NCBI GenBank assembly: GCA_050011895.1
Contig: JBEKIF010000026.1
Coordinates: 1-59,931 of the forward strand
Length of the DNA stretch: 59,931 nt
Direction of reading: 5' to 3'
Origin: DATBGO01 sp050011895
GTDB taxonomy: Bacteria; Actinomycetota; Actinomycetes; Streptosporangiales; Streptosporangiaceae
The position numbers and the translations under genes are program-made. Below are positions 40,721 through 49,755 of the stretch, one piece after another. The notes under the pieces are model-generated. The model was given only the letters and a program-made list of their open reading frames with translations, was not told where the DNA came from and made no database searches. Every line of letters starts with the position of its first letter. Position 1 is the stretch's first letter.

Positions 40721-40843
40721 CGGCCAATGACGCGTCGGGGTGAAGCCAACAGCAGCAGCGCTGTGCCATCGCTGCTGTTGGTGTGGTCCTGGCCCCGGCT
40801 ACGCTCGCATGATCAGGGCTTGCGGCGGGAGGCGGTAGGACCA

Positions 40844-42664
40844 GTGCGGCTGAGCGGCACGAGCGGCGAGGCGGGCGGATCCGCCGAGACCGGCATCGAC
40901 GGTGGGCAGGCCCGCCCGGCCGCAGCCGGCCACACTGACCACCGGCGCCTGGCCGGATCCGGCAGCGCCGCGGAGGCCCGCCCGGCCGCAGCCGGCCACA
41001 CCGCTGCCTCCGACAGGTCAGCTGGGGTCCGCGCCGCGCCTGGTCCCGGACGGCCGGGCGACTCCGGCGTCCGGACCCGGGTAGCCGTTCTCCTCGCGAT
41101 CGTCGGAGGCCTGGCCTTGGCCGCAGCCTTCCCGCCGGTAGGCGCATGGCCGTTGGCAGCCGCCGGGCCCGCCCTGCTCGCCGTAGCGCTATGGCGCCGG
41201 AGCCTGCGCGGTGCAGCGCTGATCGGCCTGGTGTTCGGCCTCTCCTTCTTCGTGCCGCTGCTGTCCTGGCTGGTCAACGTCGCCTGGTACGCGTGGGCAG
41301 CGCTGGCCGTCGCCGAGGCCATCGTCTTCGCGGTGCTCGCGGTGGGCCAGCGCCTGCTGCTGCGGCTGCGGGCCTGGCCGCTGGCGGTCGCCGGCTGGTG
41401 GGTCGCCGCTGAGGCCGTCCGCGACCGCTGGCCGTGGGCGTTTCCCTGGGGCAGGCTCGCCATGAGCCAGGCCGAGGCGCCGACCGCCCGGTGGGTGGCG
41501 ATCGGCGGGCCGCCGCTGCTGACCTTCCTGGTGGCACTGACCGGGGCGGCACTCGCCTGGCTGCTCCTGACCCGTCCGACCATCGGGCCGGCGGCCGGCC
41601 CGGCTAGCCGGGAGGCCAGGCCGGATGCTCAGCCTGCGGCACGGTCCGCGGCATCCAGGCAACGCCACAGGCGGCTCGTTCCCGCGGCCGCCTTCGTCTT
41701 GGCGGCGGGCGTTGCCCTGGCTGGCCGGGCATTGCCGGTCGACCAGGGCGGAGCAGGCGCGCCGACCAGCGAGGTGGCCGCTGTGCAGGGCAACGTCCCG
41801 CATAAAGGAACGCTGCAGAAACAGTTGCAGGAGACGACCGTGACGCAGAACCACGCTGCTGCCACGGATTCCCTCGCCGCGCAGGTCAGGGCGGGCTTGC
41901 GAGCGAGTCCCGCGGTGGTGATCTGGCCGGAGAACTCCACGGACATCGACCCCGGCCTGGACCCGGCCACCTACGCCAGCATCGCCAGCGCCGTCGCCGC
42001 GATCGGCAGGCCGGTGCTTGTCGGCGCCGTGCTGCAGGATCCGAAGCGTAACGTCGGCCAGCTCTGGCTGCCGGGCCGTGGCCCCGTCGCGATCTACGTC
42101 AAGCGCCAGCTCGTCCCGTTCGGGGAGGTCATCCCGTTCCGCGGGTTCCTGTCGGAGTTCACCTCGCTGCCCTCGCTCGTGCCGACCAACTTCACGCCAG
42201 GCCACCGTGCCGTCGTCTTCCGGATCGGCAAGATCAGGCTCGGCGACGTGATCTGTTACGAGGTCGGCTTCGACAACCTGGTCTCCTCCGAGGTAACGGG
42301 CGGCGCCAACCTGCTCACCGTGCAGACCAACGATGCGGACTTCGAGCTGGACGGCCAGCTCGGCGAGACCCTGCAGCAGCTCGCGATGGCGCGGATCCGC
42401 GCCATCGAGTACGACCGGGCCGTGGTGGTCGCGTCCACCACCGGCGTGAGCGCGGTGATCGCCCCGGACGGTTCGCTTCTCGCCCACAGCACCACCTGGC
42501 GGCGGGCCGTCCTCGAAGCACGGGTGCAGCTGCGCAGCGACCGGACGCTGGCCGAGCGCCTCGGTGGCTGGCCCGAGATCGTGATCAGCGGCCTGACCCT
42601 CGCCGCGCTGGCCATGGTGCTGGGCGGCGGGATCGCTACCCGGTACCGGGGCGCCCGGCCATAG
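40844..42664 (+). CDS. lnt: Apolipoprotein N-acyltransferase (first copy)
   Basis: A 606-residue membrane enzyme that adds the third acyl chain to lipoprotein N-termini. Residues 75-230 contain the membrane helices (VAVLLAIVGGLALAAAFPPV; FGLSFFVPLLSWLVNVAWYA). The nitrilase domain carries the catalytic triad: Glu in VIWPENSTDID, Lys in IYVKRQLVPFGEVIPFR, Cys in GDVICYEVGF. The start is uncertain: GTG 40844 has TAGGA and GGAGG upstream, giving a 70-residue Ala/Gly-rich leader; ATG 40727 would lengthen it further. A second copy follows directly. Confidence 0.88.
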   Translation: MRLSGTSGEAGGSAETGIDGGQARPAAAGHTDHRRLAGSGSAAEARPAAAGHTAASDRSAGVRAAPGPGRPGDSGVRTRVAVLLAIVGGLALAAAFPPVGAWPLAAAGPALLAVALWRRSLRGAALIGLVFGLSFFVPLLSWLVNVAWYAWAALAVAEAIVFAVLAVGQRLLLRLRAWPLAVAGWWVAAEAVRDRWPWAFPWGRLAMSQAEAPTARWVAIGGPPLLTFLVALTGAALAWLLLTRPTIGPAAGPASREARPDAQPAARSAASRQRHRRLVPAAAFVLAAGVALAGRALPVDQGGAGAPTSEVAAVQGNVPHKGTLQKQLQETTVTQNHAAATDSLAAQVRAGLRASPAVVIWPENSTDIDPGLDPATYASIASAVAAIGRPVLVGAVLQDPKRNVGQLWLPGRGPVAIYVKRQLVPFGEVIPFRGFLSEFTSLPSLVPTNFTPGHRAVVFRIGKIRLGDVICYEVGFDNLVSSEVTGGANLLTVQTNDADFELDGQLGETLQQLAMARIRAIEYDRAVVVASTTGVSAVIAPDGSLLAHSTTWRRAVLEARVQLRSDRTLAERLGGWPEIVISGLTLAALAMVLGGGIATRYRGARP

Positions 42665-42710
42665 CATACCCGGCACCCGGTGGCCGGCCACGCCAGCCCG
42701 CCAGGCCAGC

Positions 42711-42785
42711 ACCCGCCAGGCCACCGGCCGCTAGCACCCGCCAGGCCACCGGCCGCCACCACCCGCCAGGCCACCGGCCGCCACC
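42711..42785. repeat. 25-bp tandem repeat, three units between the lnt copies
   Basis: Units ACCCGCCAGGCCACCGGCCG plus five bases start at 42711, 42736 and 42761, with partial units on both sides (from about 42693). They fill most of the spacer between the two lnt genes. Confidence 0.88.
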
Positions 42786-42826
42786 ACCCGCAACCAGGCA
42801 CCCGGCCGTGGCCGCACAATGGGTAC

Positions 42827-44422
42827 GTGGCATTCTGGCGCGGCTTCGCTCAGCCGGTTCACTATGCCGCGCTGATCTCGGGCGCGCTGCCGGTACTTGC
42901 CTTCCCGGCCCCGAACCTGGAGTTCATCGCCTGGTTCGGGCTAGTCCCCGGCCTGCTGCTGATGCATGCGGCACCAACGCAGCGGGCGGCCGCAGTCCGT
43001 GGCTGGTGGTTCGGCGCAGGTTTCCTGCTTGCCGCGCTCTACTGGCTGCTGCCGGATCTGGGCCCGGGGCTGCTGCTTGTCGTCGCCGTGCTCGGCGCGC
43101 TGTGGGCCAGCGTGGGGGCGGCGACCTGGGGGCTGCTGCGCCCGCCGGTCAGCCCGTGGCGGGCAGTGGCCGCCCTCCTGGTCGTGCCGAGCTGCTGGGT
43201 AGCCGTCGACTGGGTCCGCTCATGGCAGGGCTTCGGCGGACCGTGGGCGGTATTCGGTGTCAGCCAGTGGCAGCATCCTGCGATCCTGGCCCTGGCCGCA
43301 GTCGGCGGCGTGTGGCTGGTCAGCTTCGCCCTGGTCGCGGCCAATACCGGGATCCTCATCATCCTGGTGGCCCGCCGTATCCAGGTGCGGCTATTGGGCG
43401 CTGCAGCCGCCCTAGCCGCCGTCGCGGCCGGCCCGGTGGCATTCGCCCTCACGCCCGCGGCGCCGACCGTGCGCGAGTTCAAGGTCGCGCTGGTCCAGCC
43501 GGGAGTTGTGCACAATCCGGCGCTGCGGGTCGACGCCAGCCAACGGCTATCAGCAGGCCTGGGCAGCGAACACGCTGATCTGATCGTCTGGGGCGAGAGC
43601 AGCGTCGGCTACGACCTCGACACCCATGCCTCGCTGCTCCGCCAGCTCGAGCGACTCTCGGCCGCGGACGGTGCGCAGCTGCTGGTGAACCAAGACTCGT
43701 TCGCGCCGAACGGTGCGAAATCCAAGGTGGCGGTGCTGATCGGCAGCAACGGCATCGACGGCAGATACGTCAAGACCAGGCTGGTGCCGTTCGGCGAGTA
43801 CATTCCCTTCCGGCAGCAGCTCGGCTGGCTTGCCAAGATCAGCAAGGCAGCGCCGCAGAACATGATCCCCGGGACCGGGGCGCACGTCATGCGGGTCACC
43901 CCGGCCGGTGGCAGGCCGCTGTCTATCGGGGTGCTGATCTGCTTCGAGTCCGCGTTCCCTGACATGGCGCGGGTGGACGCCGATCACGGAGCCCAGCTGA
44001 TCATCTACCAGACCTCGGACTCTACCTGGCAGGCAAGCTGGGAATGGGCCCTGGCGCAGCACGCCGCGCTTGGCGCGGTGCGCGCCGCCGAGACCGGGCG
44101 CCCGGTGGTCCAGGCTGCCCTGACTGGTGATTCCGCCGCGTTCGACGCCCGCGGCAGGCTGCTGGCCTGGGCGGGCGGTTCGTTCCGCGGGGTGGCCCAC
44201 GTGCGGCTCGGCCTTCCGCCGGCCTCGGCCCGGACGCTCTACGACCAGCTGGGTGACTACGTCCCCTGGAGCGCAGTGGGAATCGCTGCTCTCGCGGCGG
44301 TCATCGCGCTGATCCGTACCGGCCGGGCGGGCCGGCTTCGGATTCGTCGCCGCGACCGGGCCCGCATAGTGTGGGAGCGCAGCCAGCACGACCGGTCCGG
44401 CTCTGCAGCGGGAACTTCATAA
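42827..44422 (+). CDS. lnt: Apolipoprotein N-acyltransferase (second copy)
   Basis: A 531-residue protein, the usual Lnt length. Membrane helices include FIAWFGLVPGLLLMHAAP and LLLVVAVLGALWASVGAATW. The nitrilase domain has Glu in IVWGESSVGYD, Lys in YVKTRLVPFGEYIPFR and Cys in GVLICFESAFPD. It is only distantly similar to the first copy, so the two may differ in acyl donor or acceptor. GTG 42827 fits the beginning of family similarity; no clear ribosome site precedes it. Confidence 0.92.
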   Translation: MAFWRGFAQPVHYAALISGALPVLAFPAPNLEFIAWFGLVPGLLLMHAAPTQRAAAVRGWWFGAGFLLAALYWLLPDLGPGLLLVVAVLGALWASVGAATWGLLRPPVSPWRAVAALLVVPSCWVAVDWVRSWQGFGGPWAVFGVSQWQHPAILALAAVGGVWLVSFALVAANTGILIILVARRIQVRLLGAAAALAAVAAGPVAFALTPAAPTVREFKVALVQPGVVHNPALRVDASQRLSAGLGSEHADLIVWGESSVGYDLDTHASLLRQLERLSAADGAQLLVNQDSFAPNGAKSKVAVLIGSNGIDGRYVKTRLVPFGEYIPFRQQLGWLAKISKAAPQNMIPGTGAHVMRVTPAGGRPLSIGVLICFESAFPDMARVDADHGAQLIIYQTSDSTWQASWEWALAQHAALGAVRAAETGRPVVQAALTGDSAAFDARGRLLAWAGGSFRGVAHVRLGLPPASARTLYDQLGDYVPWSAVGIAALAAVIALIRTGRAGRLRIRRRDRARIVWERSQHDRSGSAAGTS

Positions 44423-44519
44423 CCGGCGACTGCCGTTACCCGGTCTGGGAATAGCGACAGCGCCGCGCCCCGGGCGCCGCGCGCAGACCACTGAGTCTGG
44501 TTCTTCGAGGAGACAACGG

Positions 44520-45845
44520 GTGAGCCGCCAGATCCGCATCGCGAGGTCCAACCTGCCCGCGAAGGTAACCGTCCCGGCGCGTCAGCATCGCCGGATTGCG
44601 ATCGCGGCGACCTGCGCGATAGCTGGCCTGCTCCTTACGGCGTGCGCGTCCGGCGGATCGGGCGCGGCGCCTGGCGGAGCCTCTGCTGCCGCCAGCGCGA
44701 GCCGGGCAGCTGGCGGCCAGCTGTCCATCACCCCCGCCAATGGCAGCACCCAGGCCCGGCCTGATCAGGGAATAACCGTCACGGCAGCGCACGGCAAGAT
44801 CACGAATGTGACGGTCAGCACGGCAGGCGGCACCGTCACAGGCTCGCTCAACTCCGCAGGCACCGTCTGGCACAGCAGCAGCTGGGCACTGGGGGTTTCG
44901 CAGAGCTACACGGTCACCGCTGCGGGTACCGGGCCGACCGGCCAGAAGGTGACCCAGACGAGCTCGTTCCGCACGCTTACGCCTGCGGAGACGGCCCAGA
45001 CCATGATCTTCGAGGGCTACCAGCAGACCTATGGCGTCGGTATGCCGATCATCCTCACCTTCAGCCACCCGGTCGTCAACAAGGCGGCGGTCGAGAGGTC
45101 CCTCCAGCTCCGCACGTCCAAGCCGGTGGCCGGCGCCTGGTACTGGGACGGTAGCCAGACGCTCGATTTCCGGCCGGAGAGCTACTGGCCAGCCCACACG
45201 CAGGTGAGCTTCACCGGACACCTGAACGGCGTCGAGTTGGCCCCCGGGGTGTACGGCGACCACACCCTCACGCAGTCGTTCAATATCGGCAGCTCGCTGA
45301 TCGTGGTGGCCAGCACCTCAACGCACTACATGAAGCTGTACCGGAACGGGAAGCTGCTGGACCGCTGGCCGATCAGCACCGGGCGGCCGGGCGACAACAC
45401 GCCGAACGGGACCTACCTGACGATCGAGAAAGGCAACCCGGTGCTGATGACGGGGCCCGGATACTCGATCGAGGTGCCCTGGTCGGTCCGCTTCACCTGG
45501 AGCGGCGACTACCTGCATGACGCCTACTGGTCGACGGGCGAGCAGGGCTTCACCAACGTCAGCCACGGCTGCGTCAACATGCCGCCGGCCGACGCCGAGG
45601 TGTACTACCAGATGGCCGTGCCAGGGGATCCGGTGACGATCACCGGCAGCCCGCGCGCGGGCGAGTGGGACAACGGCTGGACCGAATGGTTCCTGACCTG
45701 GAACAAGTACCTGAAGGGCAGCGCGCTGCACATGGCCGTGCAGGCCGGCCCGAACGGCAGTACCTTCGTCGATCCGGCATCGCTGCCCGCGCCCGCAGCC
45801 GCGCCGTTCGGGGCACCCGACCCTGGTAACTGGGCCGCCACGTAG
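44520..45845 (+). CDS. Lipoprotein L,D-transpeptidase with Ig-like domains
   Basis: A 441-residue enzyme that makes 3-3 peptidoglycan cross-links. The lipobox is LLLTACASG (Cys about 42), so it is a substrate for the Lnt enzymes encoded upstream. Residues 60-260 are two Ig-like domains. The YkuD domain follows with catalytic Cys about 350 in VSHGCVNMPPADAE. The C-terminal subdomain has WTEWFLTWNKYLKGSALHM, usual for the mycobacterial LdtB-like group. GTG 44520 follows GAGGAG by ten bases. Confidence 0.95.
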   Translation: MSRQIRIARSNLPAKVTVPARQHRRIAIAATCAIAGLLLTACASGGSGAAPGGASAAASASRAAGGQLSITPANGSTQARPDQGITVTAAHGKITNVTVSTAGGTVTGSLNSAGTVWHSSSWALGVSQSYTVTAAGTGPTGQKVTQTSSFRTLTPAETAQTMIFEGYQQTYGVGMPIILTFSHPVVNKAAVERSLQLRTSKPVAGAWYWDGSQTLDFRPESYWPAHTQVSFTGHLNGVELAPGVYGDHTLTQSFNIGSSLIVVASTSTHYMKLYRNGKLLDRWPISTGRPGDNTPNGTYLTIEKGNPVLMTGPGYSIEVPWSVRFTWSGDYLHDAYWSTGEQGFTNVSHGCVNMPPADAEVYYQMAVPGDPVTITGSPRAGEWDNGWTEWFLTWNKYLKGSALHMAVQAGPNGSTFVDPASLPAPAAAPFGAPDPGNWAAT

Positions 45846-45951
45846 CGCTCTGGGACGCCGCCCGCGCAGCCTAGCCCTATCCTGACGGCCAGGTAGCTCT
45901 GCGTCCATCCCCAGTAACTGTCCGTGCTTGGCTGCAGGTTAGGCTGCTGCT

Positions 45952-46764
45952 GTGGCTTCCGGGGGACAGTCGCGCCAGCGCATGATCGCGGGCCTGTTGC
46001 GGACCTTTGCCGTCGACCCGATCGGAGTCGTCCGCGCGCTGCCCGGGCATGTCCGGATGCAGCTGAAAAGCAATCCTGGCTACGAAGTCGACGAAGCATG
46101 GGACGAGCATCTGCATTCCCTGCTCGGCGCCGCCTGGCCGTGCCCGCAGCGGCAGCGCCTCGAAGACCTGATAGCGGAGATCGGCGCGCAGCTGGCCGCC
46201 AGGGGACTCGCGTACGGCCGCCACACCTACGGCGGGTACAGCGATGCTGACGATTCATTCGGCCGCGCCGCATGGTGCTCGGTGCTGCACACCCGGCCCG
46301 AGGTGGTCATCGAGACCGGCGTCGCGCGCGGCGTCACGAGCCGGATCGTGCTTGAGGCACTACGGCAGAACGACCGCGGCCACCTGTGGAGCATCGACCT
46401 GCCGCATCCCTTCGATCGCCAGCTGCACGCGCAGACCGGCGCGGCCGTCACCGATGCCTGCAGAGCCCGCTGGTCATACGTGGAGGGCTCCAGCAGCCAG
46501 CGCCTGCCCCCGCTGGTCACCAGGGTCGGCCACTTGGACCTGTTCATCCACGACAGCCTGCACACCGCGAAGAACACCGTATTCGAGATGGACCAGGCCG
46601 CCTCGGCGATGTCGCCACGCGGCGTCATGCTGGTTGACGACATCAGCACGCACGAAGGTTTCGCGACCTTCGCCCGGCGGCATCCGGAGTACCGGACGAT
46701 CGTCTGCCCGTCGGCGGACCGGCGGGGACTGTTCGGCCTCGCGGTCAACGCCGCGACCGGTTAG
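45952..46764 (+). CDS. Class I SAM-dependent methyltransferase-like protein
   Basis: A 270-residue protein. VVIETGVARGVTSRIVLEAL is motif I of the Methyltransf_24/cephalosporin-hydroxylase-like fold, LWSIDLPHP motif II and LDLFIHDSLHTAKNTVFEM motif IV, followed by GVMLVDDIS. Substrates in this family are often glycans or small metabolites. It sits next to the exopolysaccharide genes but on the other strand, so modification of the glycan is possible. GTG 45952 has no clear ribosome site. Confidence 0.85.
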   Translation: MASGGQSRQRMIAGLLRTFAVDPIGVVRALPGHVRMQLKSNPGYEVDEAWDEHLHSLLGAAWPCPQRQRLEDLIAEIGAQLAARGLAYGRHTYGGYSDADDSFGRAAWCSVLHTRPEVVIETGVARGVTSRIVLEALRQNDRGHLWSIDLPHPFDRQLHAQTGAAVTDACRARWSYVEGSSSQRLPPLVTRVGHLDLFIHDSLHTAKNTVFEMDQAASAMSPRGVMLVDDISTHEGFATFARRHPEYRTIVCPSADRRGLFGLAVNAATG

Positions 46765-46787
46765 GCCGGCACCCGCCAGCGCCCGCT

Positions 46788-46946
46788 CGGGCTTGGCCGC
46801 CCGGTCAGGCAGGCCGTGCGGTACCCGGCCGGGCTTGGCCGCCCGGTCAGGCAGGCCGTGCGGTACCCGGCCGGGCTTGGCCGCCCGGTCAGGCAGGCCG
46901 TGCGGTACCCGGCCGGGCTTGGCCGCCCGGTCAGGCAGGCTGGGGT
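46788..46946. repeat. 42-bp tandem repeat, 3.8 units
   Basis: Units start CGGGCTTGGCCGCCCGGTCA at 46788, 46830, 46872 and 46914; the first three are identical over 42 bases and the fourth breaks off at about 46946. The stop codon of the minus-strand flavoprotein gene lies in the fourth unit. Since 42 is divisible by three, both strands stay open through the array. Confidence 0.93.
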
Positions 46947-48184
46947 GCCCGGTCAGTCCGGCTCCCCGTCCGGCTCCTCGCCGATATGGCGGCACTGACC
47001 CGCCGGGCGGTGAACGGCGTGCCGCAGACGAACCGCATCAGCGGACCGAATGTCGCGGCCGCGGCCAGGCTGACGACATACAGACCGGGCACATCGGACT
47101 CGAAGCTGGCCGACAGCCGCGGCGAGCCAGTAGGCGTCTGCAGCCGCGCCCGCAGGCCCGGACTGAGGAAACCGATCTTGCTGACATCGGGCCGGTAGCC
47201 CGTGGCGGCGAGAACGTGATCGGTCCGGACCGTGAACCGGTGCCCGTCTTCGGCCACCAGCCGCAGCGCCGCCTTGGCGCCGTCCAGGTACGCCTCCTCA
47301 AGGCGATATCCCTCATGCACGGGGAACTTGCCGTTGACCCGGTCGGCCAGCCACCACGCGCCCAGCGGGCCGAGCACCTTCCGCACCAGGCGGAGCCTGG
47401 CGCGCTCGGGCAGGTACCTGAACCCGCCTGCCAGGTAGCTAAAGGGGTACAGCCCCCATGAGGGGCCGAGCGGCGTCCGCGGCGCTGGCAGCAGGCTGTG
47501 GGCCTGCCGGTCAGGATCGGCGGGCGGGTCACCGAACCGGATCGGCTCCCGGGCGACCAGCTGAACATCGGCGCCCGACTCATGCAGCAGCGCGGCGCTT
47601 TCCAGCGCGGACTGGCCCGCGCCGATCACCGCGACCTGCCGCCCGGCGTATTCCGCCAGCTGGTGATGGTGCGAGCTGTGCGACACCAGGCCGAAGGGAG
47701 ACGCGCCATCCGGGGCGATGGCAGCGAGCTCGGCGGGCACATGGGCGAATCCGGCGAGGCCGTTCGCGAGCACCACCGATCGGGCCGCTATATTCTCGCC
47801 GGTGTCCAGGCGCACCAGGAACCCGTCGCCTCGCTTCTCGATCCAGTGCACCATGCTTGGCTCGACCTCAGGCGTCAGGCGCCCGGCGAACCACTCGCCG
47901 TACCGGATGAATTGCTCGAGCGGTACGACCTCGTCGTCCCTGAGCTTCGGGATTCCGTGGGCGGCCTGGAAGTCGGCCAGCGTGGATCCGGGCTCTGGCG
48001 CCCCCAGGCTGGACGCCCACGGCGTCGACTTCAGGCACATCCCGGCCGGCATCTGGTTTCGCCAGCTGCCCATCACTTCGCCGAAGATCCGGACCGGCAC
48101 GCCCCGTGCCTGCAGGTGCGAGGCTATCGAGAGCCCGTACGGCCCGGCTCCGACGATGACAGCGGGCCTGCTTGTTGTGGTCAT
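46931..48184 (-). CDS. FAD-dependent monooxygenase-like oxidoreductase
   Basis: A 417-residue flavoprotein. VIVGAGPYGLSIASHLQ binds FAD; QVAVIGAGQSALESAALLH at about residue 190 binds NADP; VLAATGYRPDVS is the ATG-type motif of N-hydroxylating and Baeyer-Villiger-like enzymes (CzcO and ornithine/lysine monooxygenase group). It is the last gene of the polysaccharide operon, starting four bases after the ATP-grasp gene with AAGGAAGATGAG ahead. Substrate unknown; hydroxylation of an amino group linked by the ligase is a speculative fit. Confidence 0.88.
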   Translation of the reverse strand: MTTTSRPAVIVGAGPYGLSIASHLQARGVPVRIFGEVMGSWRNQMPAGMCLKSTPWASSLGAPEPGSTLADFQAAHGIPKLRDDEVVPLEQFIRYGEWFAGRLTPEVEPSMVHWIEKRGDGFLVRLDTGENIAARSVVLANGLAGFAHVPAELAAIAPDGASPFGLVSHSSHHHQLAEYAGRQVAVIGAGQSALESAALLHESGADVQLVAREPIRFGDPPADPDRQAHSLLPAPRTPLGPSWGLYPFSYLAGGFRYLPERARLRLVRKVLGPLGAWWLADRVNGKFPVHEGYRLEEAYLDGAKAALRLVAEDGHRFTVRTDHVLAATGYRPDVSKIGFLSPGLRARLQTPTGSPRLSASFESDVPGLYVVSLAAAATFGPLMRFVCGTPFTARRVSAAISARSRTGSRTDRAPQPA

Positions 48185-48187
48185 GAC

Positions 48188-49702
48188 TCATCTTCCTTTC
48201 GCTGCCCGGCCAGCGTGGGCGGCCTGGCGGTCGTGACGGGCGCCGGGGCAATCTCGCTGATCCTGACCGGCGGGGTGGCCGTCGCGGCCACCCGGCTGAG
48301 CTGTTCGCCGGCCATCGCGGGCTCGGCGGAACCTGGACCCGGCGCCGTAGTCCTGGTCACGAGTCCTGATTCCGGCCCGCGCCTCCCGGGCCGCCCGGCG
48401 GCGTAGCTTGCGTGACCGCAACGCCCGGCTCAGATGTGCTATCGCCGGGCCGATCAGCCGGGCTGACATCGCGACGAACGGCAGCGGATCGTCAGTCGCT
48501 ATCCAGGCCAGCTCCTTCCGCCCCCGCTCGGTCCGCACCGGCAGGCCCGGCAGGCGACCCTGGCCGCGATAGGCCAGCCGCGCCAGCGGGTCGATGTTCT
48601 CCACGACCAGCTTCCGCCCGTTCACCTGCGGGCTGGCAGGCACCGGGCGCCCGCTGAGATCGAGATGCATGGCGCGGACGACATCGAGGCCGGCCTCGGT
48701 CTCGAACAACCTGAACTGCGCGCCCACCCTGGGGTTGAAATCGAGCAGCTTGTACTTGCCATCGCGCAGGTCAAGACGCCAGTCAAGGTCGGCGATGCCG
48801 CTGAAGCCGATCCGCTTGCAGAACCGGGCCGCAGCACGAGCCAGCGCCGGGTTGGGCACCGTCCTGGCGCACGCGGTCATCCCGGCGTGCGGCGGCCAGG
48901 ACCGCATCTTGATACCGGTGAACTCCACCAGGCAGTTCGAGTCGGCGTCGCAGTACAGGTGGACGATCCAGTCCTGCGCCTGCTCCCGCGGGATGTATTC
49001 CTGAAGGATGACGCTGGGCTCGGCGCCCCAGTCACCGGCAGCGGCTAGCAGTTCCTGCTCGGTGCCGAAAATTGTGGTGCCAGCGACGGCCGGCCGTTGC
49101 CGCCGCACCCAGGCCTCGAGGTTCTTCGCCACCACCGGGAAGGAGGCCTGGCTGGCGAAGCTGGCCAGCGCGGCCGGCGTGGCAGGGAAAGCGGAGCCAG
49201 GCGTGGGCACTCCGTGCTCGCGGCACAGTTCGTAAAGCCCCTGCTTGCTGGCCAGTTTCCGGGGCAGGCTTGGCTGCACGTCAGGGAGCAGGAAATGCGC
49301 CGAAAGCCGGCTGGCGTGCTCGGCCAGCAGGACCGCGGCCTCCTCGTCGGTGGGCACCGCCACCGTGCGGCGGCCTATCTTCTTGCCGATTTCCATCAGC
49401 TCGTCAACCAGCCGGTCCGGATCCTCACGGCCGGTTGTCGGCCACACGAACGAGCCCCGGCAGTACCTCGACACGGCCGCAGGGGTAAACGAGTCCTCGG
49501 TGATGGCGTAGACGGGGATGCCGAGGCGCCCGAGCGTCCTGATCGCGCCGACGCCGCCGTGGTGCAACGGATACCGCCCGATCTTCACGATCAGCGCCGG
49601 CACTTCCAGGTCCGCGGGCACCGGCGCCGCGGGTGCCTCCGGTGCAGGCCGGCCGGCGCCATCACGCAGGTTCCGCGGGCTGCGCGGCTGGATGGTTCGC
49701 AC
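48188..49702 (-). CDS. ATP-grasp ligase (carbamoyl-phosphate-synthase-like)
   Basis: A 504-residue protein. After a 40-residue Pro/Ala leader, VPALIVKIGRYPLHHGGVGA begins the preATP-grasp region and AVPTDEEAAVLLAEH follows. The ATP-grasp fold has KQGLYELCREHGVPTPGS, FPVVAKNLEAWV (Lys), VILQEYIP (Glu) and LLDFNPRVGAQF (Mg-binding Asn). These enzymes join a carboxylate to an amine. GTG 49702 has AGGAGGA five bases ahead. ATG 49759 would instead overlap the preceding gene's stop by four bases and add 19 residues. Such ligases occur in capsule-type operons. Confidence 0.88.
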   Translation of the reverse strand: MRTIQPRSPRNLRDGAGRPAPEAPAAPVPADLEVPALIVKIGRYPLHHGGVGAIRTLGRLGIPVYAITEDSFTPAAVSRYCRGSFVWPTTGREDPDRLVDELMEIGKKIGRRTVAVPTDEEAAVLLAEHASRLSAHFLLPDVQPSLPRKLASKQGLYELCREHGVPTPGSAFPATPAALASFASQASFPVVAKNLEAWVRRQRPAVAGTTIFGTEQELLAAAGDWGAEPSVILQEYIPREQAQDWIVHLYCDADSNCLVEFTGIKMRSWPPHAGMTACARTVPNPALARAAARFCKRIGFSGIADLDWRLDLRDGKYKLLDFNPRVGAQFRLFETEAGLDVVRAMHLDLSGRPVPASPQVNGRKLVVENIDPLARLAYRGQGRLPGLPVRTERGRKELAWIATDDPLPFVAMSARLIGPAIAHLSRALRSRKLRRRAAREARAGIRTRDQDYGAGSRFRRARDGRRTAQPGGRDGHPAGQDQRDCPGARHDRQAAHAGRAAKGR

Positions 49703-49755
49703 GGTTTCCTCCTCATATTCACTGGCCCGGTGGTCCAGGCGGCTAGTGCTGGCGG

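Noticed and set aside
40328..40843. Long N-terminal extension of the first Lnt
   Set aside because: The open frame covers the antisense of the toxin-antitoxin genes; Lnt similarity starts well downstream.
46788..46946. CRISPR array
   Set aside because: The 42-bp units are contiguous with no unique spacers, so it is a plain tandem repeat; no cas genes nearby.
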